Assembly (NCBI GenBank): GCA_905221615.1
Contig: CAJNDT010006134.1
Location: forward strand, 194,501 to 258,500
Length of the DNA: 64,000 nt
Direction: 5' to 3'
From: Symbiodinium sp. CCMP2592
Taxonomy: Eukaryota; Sar; Dinophyceae; Suessiales; Symbiodiniaceae
Under the pieces are notes generated by a model. It saw only the letters and a list, made by a program, of their open reading frames with translations, ran no database searches and had not been told where the DNA came from. Of the stretch, positions 10,195 through 21,648 are shown piece after piece (positions within the stretch are counted from its first letter, which is position 1; each line of letters starts with the position of its first letter). The translations under genes and the position numbers were made by a program.

Positions 10195-10589
10195 TAAACC
10201 CGCTGTAGACTCACCACCAAGGGGGCGAGGCCTACACCCAAGATAGACCAAGGCCTACACCCCAAAGCCAGGATGCCTGGCCCAAAACAACCGAAGCCCG
10301 ATCTGCACCAGCACCAAGCCGCTTTGGCCTGGCAAAAGGCATGTGGCCCCTGCACTTTCTCCTGCCATGTGGATAGGTCGACGGAGAGGGTGTGGAATGC
10401 TGGGGCCTTCCTGCTTGCCTTAAGGTTTTGAGGTAGTGCAACTGCAACATATCGTGAGGGTAAAGAATGCTATTGACTATTATTCTTTGTCAGGCCCTGC
10501 ATCGAGCTTGACTTCGGGCTTAGGGTCTCCAAATCTTTGGAAGCTTTTACAAGCCAGGTGTGAAGGTAAAACATGCTCTTGACACAAGG
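10195..10589. other. No gene seen
   Basis: Contains a short direct repeat of AGGCCTACACCC(C/A)A around 10229 and 10251. Otherwise featureless. Confidence 0.4.
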
Positions 10590-11090
10590 ACGACCTTTCT
10601 GGCCCGACCCCTTTTGAGGCTGGAACAAGATGCGCGTTCAATTGCGCTTCTGGTCGGTCGGAGAAAACCGTCCTGGGAATTTTGTCCCAGTGGCAGGTGG
10701 TCAAGGAAAACAGACCTGGGACGGATGCGTGTTCAATCGTGCTTGTCGTCGGGCGGAGACAACCGTCTTGGAAATTGCGTGCTGTCGGCAGCTGATCAAA
10801 GAGAATTGTACCTCCAGAGATGCAGGTTCAATCGTGCTCGTAGTTTGTTGAAGAAGCTTTCCTTCGCAATTTTTGCTTTAGGTGGTTCGTTACGGACTAC
10901 TTTCCTAGAGCAGATGCGTCTTCAATCAGGCTCGTGGTCGGTGGGAGCAACAAAAGCCTGGGATGTGTTGTTTTGGTCCCAGAAAAATTTCTGGAACAAA
11001 TTTGTGTTCAATCGCACTTGTGGTCGGGCAGAGACACACTAAGAGACCTCTGGGACATGGACAATGTCTTGCACTGGCACAAGACGGCTC
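10590..11090 (+). repeat. Decayed tandem array of about 95-bp units
   Basis: The motif GATGCGTGTTCAATCGTGCT followed by TGGTCGG(T/G)CGGAGA recurs with TTCAAT at 10637, 10732, 10827, 10921 and 11007, spacings of 95, 95, 94 and 86. Units also share CTGGGA and CTGGAACAA segments. Divergence is high and open frames across it are not periodic, so this is an old minisatellite and not a repeat protein. Confidence 0.7.
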
Positions 11091-11448
11091 CTCTCCGGCC
11101 CCCCGCAGCGATCCGGGATGGAGCACGCGATCCTTCTCACCTAGGCTCATTGCCGAAACTTAGGCTGAAAATGATCACCATAAAAATTCGCCGTACGTTG
11201 TACCATCGTGTGTAGATTATCCTATACTGTGCTGGTTGATTGGCTGTGGGCGCTCATAACTATACCGTACAAGACTTCGGCACGTGAAGGATTTCTGCGA
11301 AAAAGCCTATCCCAAAGCCACCCTCCCTGTCGCCGTCGTCGACGTCGTCGCAATATACAGATGCAGAAGGGAAGGAGTGGGTCTGTGCTTGAGGGCTGAA
11401 AGGACTGTTGCTTTCCGAGCGTAGCTGATGCCAAACACTGAAAGCTGG
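11091..11448. other. No gene seen
   Basis: Only a short CGTCGTCGACGTCGTCG run near 11333-11350, plus short frames in all directions. Confidence 0.45.
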
Positions 11449-11558
11449 TAATGTAGGAACCTGATTAAGAAACCCTGGGCCTATAACCCCAAAATAGTGG
11501 GGTTCATACAAGGAACCCTAGTAAAGGCCCAAGGTTTCTTAATCAGGTTCCTACATTA
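11449..11558. repeat. Palindromic mini-element, family R10 (copy 1)
   Basis: Ends TAATGTAGGAACCTGATTAAG and its complement CTTAATCAGGTTCCTACATTA. The arms continue through AAACC(C)TGGGCCT with an ACCCCAAAATAGTGGGGT core. Copy 2 is at 12049-12158. Confidence 0.88.
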
Positions 11559-11633
11559 TGTCAGGATGCAGGACTAGTGCGCAGAGTTGAGGGTTGGGGC
11601 TTCAATTTAAGGGTTGGGGCTCGTGGCTTCTGT

Positions 11634-11720
11634 TACCTTTTGTTAGTAGGGAATGGAAGAATGGTAGTAATAGTAGCTATAATTGTACCCCATTCTTCCA
11701 TGCCCTACTAACCAAAGGTA
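11634..11720. repeat. Palindromic mini-element, family R11
   Basis: An 87-bp inverted repeat: TACCTTTTGTTAGTAGGG and CCCTACTAACCAAAGGTA, with inner AATGGAAGAATGG / CCATTCTTCCAT. Single copy in this window. Confidence 0.8.
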
Positions 11721-11749
11721 AGTTCTAGGGTTCGGGTTTCATTCTTGTC

Positions 11750-11905
11750 GTAACCCTCTTAGCATGTTGTGTACAGTGCCCTTACAGTACCCGTTAGAGC
11801 CCCCTTATATACTCTACCCTTGTAGTAGCCGTGATAGCACCCGTTACATAACACCTTCACAGCCTTGTGACAACGCTTAAAGTAACTTTTAGCCTGCCCG
11901 TGATA
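11750..11905 (+). other. Degenerate short-period segment
   Basis: Loose 11-13 base steps such as ACAGTACCCGTT, AGAGCCCCCTT, ATAGCACCCGTT and ACATAACACCTT follow each other between two R10/R11 elements. The period is irregular. This may be an old microsatellite; no gene is seen. Confidence 0.35.
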
Positions 11906-12048
11906 ACCCCTTATACAGAACCCTCAGAGCACGTAACCCCTTTGTGAGGCTTTTCTATGCTGGTTTCGGGCAGGTGGCCGTCTAGCCAGATCTGAAACCA
12001 CTCGCAGCCGTGCTCGCCGAGGGTGAGCGTGAAGCAGAACCTCAGGGT

Positions 12049-12158
12049 TAATGTGGGAACCCAATTAAGAAACCCTGGCCATTTGACCCCAACATATTAG
12101 GATCCATATTAAGAACCCTAACAAAGGCCCAAGGTTTCTTAATCAGGTTCCTACGTTA
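12049..12158. repeat. Palindromic mini-element, family R10 (copy 2)
   Basis: Same arms as 11449-11558 with a few changes (TAATGTGGGAACCCAATTAAG to CTTAATCAGGTTCCTACGTTA). The interior is diverged. Confidence 0.85.
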
Positions 12159-12413
12159 GGCTTGAGGGTATAGCGTTTATTTAGGCGGGTTGAAGGCCGG
12201 GGGGTTTGTTGAGGATTGAGGGTTTATAGGGTTTAGGATTCGGGATTTAAGGTTTCTCGTATTTGGAGGGCGGTGTTTAGGGCCCTACAGTTTAGAAGTT
12301 GATGGAGCTTCTGCAAGCCTGTTGGACCCAAAGAAATAACACTGTTGTCTAGCAACCGATCGGGTGCACAGTGTGAAAAGCGCGACCAGAATTCTTCCAA
12401 GCAGAACCCGCTT

Positions 12414-12511
12414 GGGAGTTTCCGAAAATTCAGGGTACCTTCTTTTGGGGTCCTTATAATATGTAGACTATTCAGGGTGCTTTATAATGGTTCCCTATTT
12501 GCTGAAACTCC
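12414..12511. repeat. Palindromic mini-element, family R8 (diverged)
   Basis: Starts GGGAGTTTCCGAAAATTCAG and ends TTTGCTGAAACTCC, with GGGGTCCTTATAATATG inside. Confidence 0.65.
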
Positions 12512-12907
12512 AACTTCTGAGGACAATTGAAGCTATCCGTCCTAGATCTGGTATGCATCCTCAGCGTCATTGTTAGAATTAGTAGGTGGTAAGAGGCTCT
12601 AGAGAGCTGCAAAGTTTTAACTGGGTTTTTGTAGGGTGTTAACTGTTGACTTCTTTTTGGAACAAGGTTTGGGAGCAGATCAAACAGCCCTGTTTTTATC
12701 ATGCAGAGCCCGTAAGGCAGTAGTGTTTCAGGCGTTTGTGCCTTTTATTTTTGATGTCACCCCAGGCACGTTTCAGATCAGCCGGCTAGCCCCGGAACTT
12801 GCCCGAAACTCCGCGACAAAAAGATCCCAAAGTAGCCTAAGCCCAAAAACCTAACGCGCCAACCCTACCAATGACACCCTCCTAAGCACACCCCTAAACC
12901 GACAAAG

Positions 12908-13214
<307 letters not shown>

Positions 13215-13376
13215 GGTACAAACAAAAACTGCAGCCCCGTCAACCCATATATCTGCTTTTTGTCTGTACATTAGGTAGAGACAAAAACAGGAGCCCCGTC
13301 ATGTTGTTTTACACCCCCCCCCCCAACAACAACAACAACACAGTGCCTGTGGATGACTGTGATGTATACTGTTTGG

Positions 13377-13672
13377 TGTGTATTTTCAATGGATTTCGTC
13401 TGTATTTCAGTGAATTTGGTGTGTATTTCAATGGATTTCGTGTGTATTTCAGTGGATTGCGCGTATATTTCAATGGATTTGGTGCGGAGTTCAATGGGTT
13501 TGGTGTGTATTTCAGTGGATTGTGTGTATTTCAATGGATTTCGTGTGTATTTCAGTGGATTGCCTGCGTATTTCAATGGATTTGGTGTGCATTTCAATGG
13601 ATTTGGTGTGTATGTGGATTTGGTGTGTATTTGGTGGGTATTTCAGTGGATTTGGTCTGTATTTCCGTGCAT
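13377..13672 (+). repeat. Minisatellite, about 20-bp units
   Basis: About 13 units of GTGTATTTCA(A/G)TGGATTT(G/C) with small length variants. Open frames in several phases (VYFNGF- or ISMDFVC-type repeats) are by-products. Confidence 0.9.
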
Positions 13673-13854
13673 TTGGTGGTTCCCCGCCGTGCAGAATATG
13701 CATTTGCGAGGCCTGTGCAAACTACTGTATAGTAACTGGTAACTATAGTTTTGAGTGTACGGGTATCCAATGCAAACCCCTCAAAATTCCAGACAAGCCC
13801 TTCCAACACCCATCAGAACCCTTCTGGATATCGCAGATTCTTTTCCCTGTGGTG

Positions 13855-14045
13855 GAAATGTGGTGTAATGTGGGCGGTTGTTGTAAAGGGGGGGTGGTCA
13901 AAACAACAGACGGGGCTCCAGTTTTTGCCTCTACTACAGGGGGTAGAGACAAAGTCCTGATTTCGCTGGTGCCTTTGTCTCTACCCCCTGTATGTTGTTT
14001 TGACCCCCCCCTTTTACAACAACCACCCAGCCTACACCGCATTTC
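13855..14045. repeat. Palindromic element, 191 bp
   Basis: Long inverted arms: GAAATGTGGTGTAATGTGGG to GGTGGTCAAAACAACA, and TGTTGTTTTGACC to CCACCCAGCCTACACC and GCATTTC. An inner pair GTAGAGACAAAG / CTTTGTCTCTAC closes the loop. Part of the composite element 13214-14178. Confidence 0.85.
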
Positions 14046-14178
14046 TATCATGGGGCAGTTGCTGTGTAAACCATGGCTTGCACTTCTCAAAACTCTACAG
14101 GCACCCTACGCGGTCGCCGGAAGCATTCCCAATTGCTTCTAATTAACAACAAGTACGGGCTGCTGTTTTTGTCTGTAC

Positions 14179-15271
14179 CAACAACAACAACAACACAGAC
14201 TCTCTGTAGGACTGAAGACCACAACCCTGGTCCCCAACACGTACGATCTTAAACTACACCACAAAACTTAACTTAAAACCCTCAAGGCCCGAATAAGACC
14301 CGTGCTACCTTGCACCGACAGTTCCAAACCCCTGCACTTTGGCCCGGGGGCTTAGGATTAGAATAGGGGTTTTAGGGTTTTAGCGTTTAGCACTTCCATG
14401 TTGTGGCAGCTGTCTTAGCTCCTAGAGGGTCTGAATGCTCAAGAACTCAAAAAACTAGACGGAAAAACCACTGCCTTATACCTAAATCCCCTGAACCCCA
14501 CCTTCCTTAAAGTCGCTTTGGGCCTGTATACTGCTGAACCCTAACAGTTGGTGTTTTGGGAATTCAATTCCGGAATCTTACTTGTCGGGTATCATGGGGA
14601 TCTAAAGTTATATAGGGACTGTTCTACCCACAAAAGGTTAAAGGTTCCCTACTCTACTACTAGGATAAGGCCCCTAAAAGAACCTAAACCCTAACACGTA
14701 GGGTTTTGGGAATTAAGTTCCTCAATTAACAATAACCCCGTTTTTGTCGGGCCGGGGAGCAGTATAGGTAATTTTTAAGGCCCCTCTACTCAACCCCCAT
14801 TTAGGGTACTATATTAGGGTCCCCTATTTTCGGAAACTCCCATACCCTGAACCCTAAATCCTATAGATCCCTTTTGAAGGAACCCTTAAAGGAACCCTTA
14901 CAGATCCCTATGAAGGAACCTTATATTCTATATTAGGGTCCCCTATTTTCGGAAACTCCCTAAGCCCTAATCCCTAAACCCTTTGTAGAATTATAGAACC
15001 CTTAGATCCCTTTAAGGAACCCTAGGGTCCCCTATTTTCGGAAACTCCCATCTGAAGCGGCTCTTGTCCAGCCGAGGAGCTGGTCCAAGCCCTCGCCCCG
15101 CATGCGCTCGCACTGGTCCGGGAGGTTCCAAGACCCTGAGATGCTGCAACCTGGGGCTTTTTAAGGAGGCCTTCTATTTTCTGTAATTTTGGGAGGCTTT
15201 AAGGTTTAGGGATTTAAGGTTTTGGGGTTTTAGGGTTTTGGGGCTTAGGGCAACCTGGGGCTTTCTAGGAT
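14179..15271. other. No gene; fragments of family R8 and telomere-like remnants
   Basis: R8 right ends (CCCTATTTTCGGAAACTCCC) occur at about 14831-14850, 14940-14960 and 15030-15050, each preceded by AGGAACCCTTA/GATCCCT steps. This suggests repeated insertion or tandem duplication of a truncated R8. TTTTAGGG remnants lie near 14368-14390 and 15200-15250. Confidence 0.6.
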
Positions 15272-15370
15272 GCCCAGTAGCCTAGGAAATAAGCAGGGCA
15301 CCCTTTTTGGTATTGGGTAACTTTATAGGGAACCTAGGACTACAAAAAGGGAATAAGGGTACTACTGGGC
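15272..15370. repeat. Palindromic mini-element, R2-like
   Basis: Ends GCCCAGTAGCC and GGTACTACTGGGC around CACCCTTTTTGG / ACAAAAAGGG. Both sides show CAACCTGGGGCTTT, a possible duplicated flank of about 14 bp. Confidence 0.6.
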
Positions 15371-16363
15371 AACCTGGGGCTTTTTAGGGAGGCTTTAGGG
15401 TCTTTAGGGTTTGGGGGTTTAGGGCTCTATAGGGGTTCTAGGGTTTGGTTTAGGGTTTAGGGTTTAGGGTTAAGGGTTTAGGGAGGCTTTAGGGACTTTA
15501 GTGCTTTAAGGGTATCCTTTAAAGGGATCTATTGGGGCTCCTATAAGGGATCTAGAGGGTTTAGGGTTTTAGGGTTCTAGGTAGGATTTGGGGTTCTAGG
15601 GGTTCGAGGGGTTTAGGGAGTGGTACAGGGTTAGTAATCAGTGCCTCTTCTTGGATAAAGGAGGTTTTGAACAAGCTCTTATGGAATTTGAGAGGGCTTT
15701 AGAGTGCTACTCGATGGTTCTATTTCGGGCTTCTGCTGTTCTGCGCGGCCTTGTTGGATTTCGGGGCCGTGTACAAAAGCAAAGCACCCCGGGACATGCG
15801 AAACTAAACCCTAAATCCGGTCCGGTGCAAACATGCAAAGGCTTCGAGCAACAGTGTACAGCTAGAAATAAACTAATTATTGAAATTCCACCCTCCCCCC
15901 TCCCCAGCCTCGCCGCGGCTCGCACGCCGGATCGAGCTCTCCGCCACCGCCGGGCCAGAAAGAGAGCACCTCCTTGCCAGTATAGAAGGTCTACTGGGTT
16001 GTAGATTTGGGGAAACAAAAAAGTTTCTATGACTAGGTACCCCTATAGGCACCATGAAGGAAATTTTGCAGTATCTCAAAGTGCCACCTAGGGAACCCTC
16101 CGCAGATCAGCCTCCTAAATCCTAACTAACCATGTCCTGACGAGAGCCTGATGCATCTTGCCAAAAAATTTACAACTAGAGTTAACGCTATCCTTAGCGT
16201 TGCCTCACTTGCTTGTTCTGACAGTCTCATGTGCAAATCGCAGATAGCCCACGCTGACAAGGAAAGCCCGGTCCTTGCTATTCGATCCGTGACAAATATG
16301 TGAAGGCAAGCCATGACAAGTATCTAACAACAGTTCCCAAGCCCCGAAGCCCTGAACCCAAAT
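15371..16363. other. No gene; degenerate TTTAGGG sequence then unique DNA
   Basis: 15371-15640 is rich in TTTAGGG variants. 15650-16010 holds a plus-strand frame without a domain and a GC-rich CTCCCCCCTCCCC stretch. Nothing else can be supported. Confidence 0.5.
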
Positions 16364-16465
16364 GGGAGTTTCCGAAAATACGGGGTACCTTATTTTGGGA
16401 TCCATATCATATGAATCCTACAATCTAGGGTACTACATTAGGGTCCCCGATTTTCGGAAACTCCC
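16364..16465. repeat. Palindromic mini-element, family R8 (well preserved)
   Basis: 102 bp from GGGAGTTTCCGAAAATACGG to CCGATTTTCGGAAACTCCC, with GGTACC and CTAGGGTACTAC inside. Confidence 0.85.
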
Positions 16466-17338
16466 CTAAATCAAAGTAGAATCCCTGATATGATTTAAAT
16501 AAAATTCGTTAACTAAGGGAAGTTGGAGTCTCGGGGAGGCCTTAACCCCGACTCTAAACCGTTATATAGAGCCCTTTCAAAGGAACCCTTCTAGTACTCT
16601 TATAGTAACCCTTTAAAGGAACCCTAAGGTACCCCCCCCCCCCCCCCTCCCCCCCATTTTTCGGAAACTCCCAAATAAAACAGATCAAGAGATTCTCTGC
16701 CTCGGCCTGGACTGCTTTCTCCATCTTCACTTGCCTGCGGACGGGGCATCCAAAGAGCCCAATGCTTCTTAGCTAAAGATACCTCGAATGATGGATCCAA
16801 AGAGCCCGGTACTTCTTAGTTAATGAACGATACCTCAAGCCATAGAGGGCTTCGAGGGCTCTCATCGCAGCTTAAGTCGCACTTGCCTGCGGACGAGTGA
16901 TTAACCACAGCGAAGGTTTGATGCTCATATAAGGGTCTGAAGAGACTGACGGATGAGAATGCGATATAGGGCGTAGGCATACTGCAGTGAGCCCCCTAAA
17001 AGTTTAACTGGAAACAGGATGAAGAGCAGATCGTTAGCTTCTTTGGCATGAGGACGATAAGCCTTGAAACTGTATGGAAATTGCCGTCCAAAGATACCAG
17101 GTGTAGCTTGTCAAAGAGAGTCGAAATGAGCTACACTCGCGAGCCCCTCCAGATGATTACCATAGCCAGTTGCGCCAGGGATTTTGGGATTTTGTAGGGC
17201 TTTGGGGTTTCGGGTTGGAATGCTACAGAGATTGCGCTACCCAGAACCATGAAAGGCTGCTAGCTCAACCACCGAGACGGCGAGCTCCAAAAGAATAAGC
17301 AGAATAGGGCTTTGGAGTATCTGATAGCTAAGTTATAC
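16466..17338. other. No gene; R8 end fragment with poly-C at 16630-16672
   Basis: A right-end R8 fragment (ATTTTTCGGAAACTCCC) follows a C-run of about 14. The rest holds a diverged duplication (AAAGAGCCCAATGCTTCTTAG at 16752, AAAGAGCCCGGTACTTCTTAG at 16800) but no domain-bearing frame. Confidence 0.5.
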
Positions 17339-17471
17339 ATTCAAAGGGGAAAGGAGGGACCCTTAATGGGGACCCCTACCCTGTAAGGGGCTATATAATG
17401 GGTATATAATGGCTACATTATGGGTATATACCTAGGGGTCCTTATTAAGGGTCCCTCCTTTTACCCTTGGA
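17339..17471. repeat. Palindromic mini-element, family R12
   Basis: Imperfect inverted arms TTCAAAGGGGAAAGGAGGGAC and TCCCTCCTTTTACCCTTGGA, continuing as CCTTAATGGGGACCCC / GGGGTCCTTATTAAGG. The core has TATATAATGG duplications. Confidence 0.75.
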
Positions 17472-17619
17472 TACAGGGTTGATGAGGGGATGCCAAGAAG
17501 AGCTAAACCCCATGAGCCATAAGCCGCAAGTCACCCCTTCTACAGCTTGATCCCGAAACCCTGAACCCGAGAAGCCTTGTGCAAGCACGGCCCCAAAGAA
17601 TGGCATGTGCCTGAGGCTC

Positions 17620-17732
17620 TGGACTTCGAAGTAACCAGGGATAAAAGAAGTATAGACTTTTATTTCACAATGGTTCCTTTAAGGAACAGGTACCAAAAAA
17701 AGCAAAGCATTCAAGTATGGTTTTCCAAATCC
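17620..17732. repeat. Dispersed repeat, family R13 (copy 1)
   Basis: GGACTTCGAAGTAACCAGGG to TTCCAAATCCAGG, with AGTATAGACTTTTAT and CATGGTTCCT(T)AAGGAAC inside. Copy 2 is at 62714-62825, in the same orientation. Confidence 0.7.
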
Positions 17733-17793
17733 AGGGGCTTGAGCGTTCAGATTCGCAGTCGTGGGCTGAGGACTTTTTGTGTTTACAGGGAAC

Positions 17794-17880
17794 TCCAGAA
17801 AGTTGGAATATGGTTTCATGGTAGGATACCCTATAATTTACCATAGAAGTGTTAGGATAATCATATTCCAACTTTCTGGC
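17794..17880. repeat. Palindromic mini-element, family R14 (copy 1)
   Basis: Perfect inner arms CCAGAAAGTTGGAATATG and CATATTCCAACTTTCTGG around GGTAGGATACCCTATAATTTACC. Copy 2 is at 19842-19945. Confidence 0.8.
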
Positions 17881-18404
17881 TTCTACCTTGCAGGCCTAGA
17901 ATCCGGAGTTGGGCTTGTGCTTCCGGGAGTGCCGGCTGTTTCGCATTCTGGGCCTTGGGGGCAGGCTGCGATTATCTTGGTGTCACCGCCCTTCTTCTGC
18001 ATCAGTTTGCGTTTGTCACGGTATAAACAAAGGTGCTGATCCCCATCAACCTATGAACACCTTAATCGGAACCTATACTGCCTATACTTTCCCTTATTAT
18101 GGGACGGTGACCGTCACATGCAGGTTTGGTTCGTAGGGTTCGCCTTTGCAGACCTGTGCAAGCACCGGATGCAGTCACTGCTGTCGAAGACCCCTTGACC
18201 AGCATTCACGGCAAAAGGGGGTTCGAAACTTCAGAGGTTTGCCGGCTTGGGACGAGGGACACAAACACAAGCCTTAATCCACAAGAAAGTTAAGTGGCGG
18301 TGAACATCTGGGCTAAAAGAACGTGACAAGATGTTTCCGCTTCGAGACATCGTGGTCAGTAAACCACGTTTCAAAAACTTGCCATGGCAAGGAAGTGCGA
18401 GTTA
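17881..18404. other. No gene seen
   Basis: Unique-looking sequence; short frames only. Confidence 0.4.
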
Positions 18405-18512
18405 ATATAGGGGCGTTAATGATTAGAATAGGGGTTTGGGGCCCATTATACTATAGTTATAATAAGGAATCCAGACCATCATAGTGGTAACTATTTCGGC
18501 CCCTGTAGTATA
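18405..18512. repeat. Palindromic mini-element, family R4
   Basis: ATATAGGGGCGTTAATGATTAGAAT to TTTCGGCCCCTGTAGTATA, with GGGGCCCATTATACTATAG inside. Confidence 0.7.
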
Positions 18513-18612
18513 CAGCATTCCCCATGATTCCGGTCGGGGCGCATTCGACCCGCCAATGCCGCAGGCCGTGCAAGCTACGAAGGCCGAGCTCATCCGATGC
18601 GGCCTAGAGGGC

Positions 18613-18705
18613 ATTCGGGGTTTAGGGTTTAGGGTTTAGGGCTTTAAGGGTTTAGGGTTTAGGGTTTTAAGGGTTTAGGGTTTAGGGGATTTGGGGTTTA
18701 GGGTT
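18613..18705 (+). repeat. Telomere-like tract (TTTAGGG)
   Basis: About a dozen TTTAGGG units with TTTAAGGG variants, ending at mini-element R15. Confidence 0.85.
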
Positions 18706-18834
18706 TAGGGATCCTTAGGGGTGTAGGGGGAGGGGGGGTACGGGGCCTTAAGGCCCATAATAAGGACTAATAAGGCCTATTTAAGGAAATATAGTACCCT
18801 ACACCCCTCCCCCCTACACCCCTAAGGATCCCTA
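18706..18834. repeat. Palindromic mini-element, family R15
   Basis: Inverted arms TAGGGATCCTTAGGGGTGTAGG and CCTACACCCCTAAGGATCCCTA, extended by GGGAGGGGGGGTAC / GTACC-CCTCCCCCC. A telomere-like tract abuts its left side only. Confidence 0.85.
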
Positions 18835-18882
18835 TGATAGAGGGCATTTGGGGTTTCAGGTGTTGGGAAACACTTTACCTCA

Positions 18883-18977
18883 AGGATCATGGGACTTAGT
18901 AACTAGGGTTATGAATAAGGTAACTATACTTACAATTAAATATAACCCGAATTAAGGCTTAATTACTTATAAGGCGA
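18883..18977. repeat. Partial mini-element, family R9 (copy 2)
   Basis: Left half AGGATCATGGGACTTAGTAA and interior TAACTATACTTACAA match 10091-10194. The right end is lost. Confidence 0.65.
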
Positions 18978-18992
18978 GGGCATTTGTAGGGA

Positions 18993-19110
18993 CCCCAAAA
19001 AGCACATAGGCATAAGCATGTTATAAGGATATCCCTGCCTTAGTGGGCTTCATTACAATGGGATTTATATGGGATATCCCATCCTTATTTGCTTATATGC
19101 TTTTTTGGGG
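18993..19110. repeat. Palindromic mini-element, family R16
   Basis: Inverted arms CCCCAAAAAGCACATAGGCA and TTGCTTATATGCTTTTTTGGGG, with inner GGATATCCC / GGGATATCCC. Confidence 0.7.
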
Positions 19111-20707
19111 CTTCAGGTGTTGGGAGACAGTTTAGGTTTCCTCCAAACCTTGGACTCGACACTAACGCGTTTCGGAGGGTTTGGGCATAAAATGGGTGGT
19201 GTAGGGATTTAGGTTTCGGTTGCTGTTCAGGGTCTTCAGCCCGTTGTACAGTCTAGGGCCTAGGGTTTAGAGCAAGGAGCTACTTGCACAGTTCAAGTCG
19301 CATTTAGGGCGGTGGATCTGCCGGCAGTGTCTAAAGAGTTGAGGTGAAGTATTGGCATTCTGTTATTGCAAAACAGCCGCAAAGGTACACCCGCCAATGT
19401 TCCAATGGAGCCCTAGATGCAGTCACCGACTGCTTGTACAGTTCCCCAAGCCCACATTACAACCCTGTAGAATCGAAGGATATAAACCTTACTTCAAAGC
19501 GGGGTCCAGCTGAGCGGTTGAGAATTGGTCTGCAACTCACATGGCGCATTTGATAAAAAATGACCCAACCTTCAACCTACAAGGCCCAAAATGAGTTGTC
19601 CTTTAAGCCCTTGGAGAATGTTTTTACTATTATGGCTCTCTAAAAAAGAACAACCCAGCAAAGGCTTAGGTTTGGGGTTTAGGGGGTCCCTGGCTCCGCA
19701 CTAGCACATAACTCTTCTACCGAAGCCGTAAACCCTAAGACTCCAATATGCCTCAATTCATGACACCTTAATTTTTGGTAGGATCCCTTACATGGTTTAA
19801 AGAATATTCCTATCTCCCTAACCCTAGTCAAGCCCTGTAGTGAAGCCCAGACAGTTGGAACACGGATTCAAGATGATTCGTGCTGGGATCCCCTATGCTT
19901 TACCTTATAGGCATGAGGATAATGATGTCCCAACTCTTGGGCTTCTACCCTAAGCCTAGGCTGTTCAGTACCCCACTGGGAAAAAGTATATACTCTTTTA
20001 GGCTTCTGATTTTAAAAAAAGGAACCAGAAACCTGAAAGTACACAAGTGTACCACTGAACAGCCTGGAAGCCCTAACACTCGGACTCGGAAATCTCTAAA
20101 ACAATCGTCGCGCCCCTGAGCTGCCGACACATGCTCTGTTGACAGGAACATGGGCACCCCGTCCTTACACGGCGACGGGCGGCAGTGTCGTGGGAGGACG
20201 GGCTTGGGGTCGCAAATTGTGATAATTAAGATCTTTGCCAATTTTAGGTACTCTTGCCAACATGTTCAGTGCTGTTTGTAGGATTGTGTCGATGTTCGTT
20301 TGCACCGGCATAGCTCTTGGATCAGCATCGTCGGTTGAGGGTCTCAGGCTCTCTTGGAGTTTTGGTTTAGGGTTTAGGCTTTAGGATTTAGGGTTTATCC
20401 GGTGTGTGTCGGCGGATAGGTCTTGTTTTCACCAGCTCCGGGTTGAATAACCCTTCAGCAGAGACTTGCACTCATGGCCCAACTTACTGTCAACAAGGCA
20501 CAATACAGAAGCCTAAATATGTAGACTATTGCTACTAGGGTTGGGAATCTTGTGAACTGCAGGGGTTTGTGTGAAGTCCTTCCTTCCTATTCACTGAAGC
20601 GTTGGCGAGTGTATTCTAATGCAGTTAGACCTTCAAAAAACCATTGGTACGAGTGTGTTCTGTGATGGTAACTGCTTTTACTCCCGGGTCCCATTGTAGA
20701 ACCTTGA
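19111..20707. other. No gene; one R14 copy and telomere-like remnants
   Basis: Apart from R14 at 19842-19945 and TTTAGG remnants near 19260, 19675 and 20365-20395, only short frames without domains are seen. Confidence 0.5.
19842..19945. repeat. Palindromic mini-element, family R14 (copy 2)
   Basis: Arms GAAGCCCAGACAGTTGGAAC and TCCCAACTCTTGGGCTTC around GGGATCCCCTATGCTTTACC. Diverged from 17794-17880. Confidence 0.6.
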
Positions 20708-20780
20708 ACCCTAAACCCTAAACCCTAACCCCTAAACCCTAAACCCTAAACCCCAAACCCTAAACCCTAAACCCTAAACC
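20708..20780 (-). repeat. Telomere-like tract (CCCTAAA)
   Basis: About ten CCCTAAA units, among the cleanest in the window. Confidence 0.9.
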
Positions 20781-20882
20781 GCGGCCGTGGGTTCTTCAGC
20801 AGTTTTGCAATGTGCGCAAGAGCATTGGGCTGCTGTGGGATTCCGACAAGGCAGACAGGATCTACAGTTTTGGGTGACGGAA

Positions 20883-20926
20883 CCCAGAGACTCCAATATC
20901 CCTTAATTAAGGAACAGTCCTTAAAT
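20883..20926. repeat. Truncated family R3 element at left LTR border
   Basis: CCCAGAGACTCCAATATC then CCTTAATTAAGG and GTCCTTAAA match one arm of the R3 element at 1495-1603. The other arm is absent because the LTR starts at 20927. Confidence 0.75.
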
Positions 20927-21368
20927 TGCGTGGGGGATTGATCTCGACTTGGTTGCTGCTCTCCCCACCAGAGCTGTAATGAATGTAGGTGTGGCTGGCT
21001 TGCACTCTCCACAGACTGGACCCTGTCTCTCCCTCTTACTTCCACACGTTCCATGCACGTGCAATCCTATGCAGGCAGAACCGGCGGCCGTTCCTTTTGC
21101 ACTCACTGCCGGCGGCGGTTCGTCTGTGCAACGGGATAGCTCTGATTGCTCAGGATAGAAGACACATATAGCACTTAGCTATGGGCATTGACTTGAGCCA
21201 AACGTTGCGTTGGCGGTCACATAGAAAGGTAAAGATGAGGGATGCGTAGCATGCCCCCTAGAGTCGAGGGACGCGTAGCGTGCCCCCTTCTCTGCACTTT
21301 ACACGGTCTTGCTCACAGCTCTTATAGTGACACCTTAGAACTTGACAAGGCATCGCAGTCCGTTCGCA
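20927..21368 (-). repeat. 3' LTR of the Copia element (442 bp)
   Basis: In element orientation it starts TGCGAACGG and ends CCCACGCA, the usual TG...CA. It is identical to the other LTR except for an 11-bp extra stretch (TTCCATGCACG region near 21050) and one missing T near 21292. It contains a direct repeat of about 24 bp (GATGCGTAGCATGCCCC / GACGCGTAGCGTGCCCC) and TTTGGCTCAAG on the minus strand at 21192-21202. Confidence 0.95.
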
Positions 21369-21376
21369 CCCCCCAT
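21369..21376 (-). promoter_or_regulatory. Polypurine tract of the Copia element
   Basis: On the minus strand ATGGGGGG directly precedes the 3' LTR. A purine run at this place primes plus-strand DNA synthesis in LTR retrotransposons. Confidence 0.7.
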
Positions 21377-21648
21377 GAGTTGCGTCTCCGACGCTGCTCA
21401 CCCGGAAGATGGCACGATAGGACAACAGAAAATGTTCCGCCGCAACCGTTGACATTGAAAATCAGAGCTTTGCATCCCAATTAGAAACGTTGTGACACTC
21501 ATCTACGTCAGTAACGATCCCCTGAAATGGCAAACGAATCAGGCGTCACCGAAGAAAGAAGCATTCGCGATGGCATTCCATGGGCGAAGCTCAGAGGTCA
21601 CGAACTGATAGGCGAGGAAGACCAAGGCGAGGAAGACCAAGCGTTGAT

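Noticed and set aside
13301-13742. VYFNGF- and ISMDFVC-type repeat proteins
   Set aside because: Three overlapping frames across a 20-bp minisatellite are open at once, so none is supported as coding.
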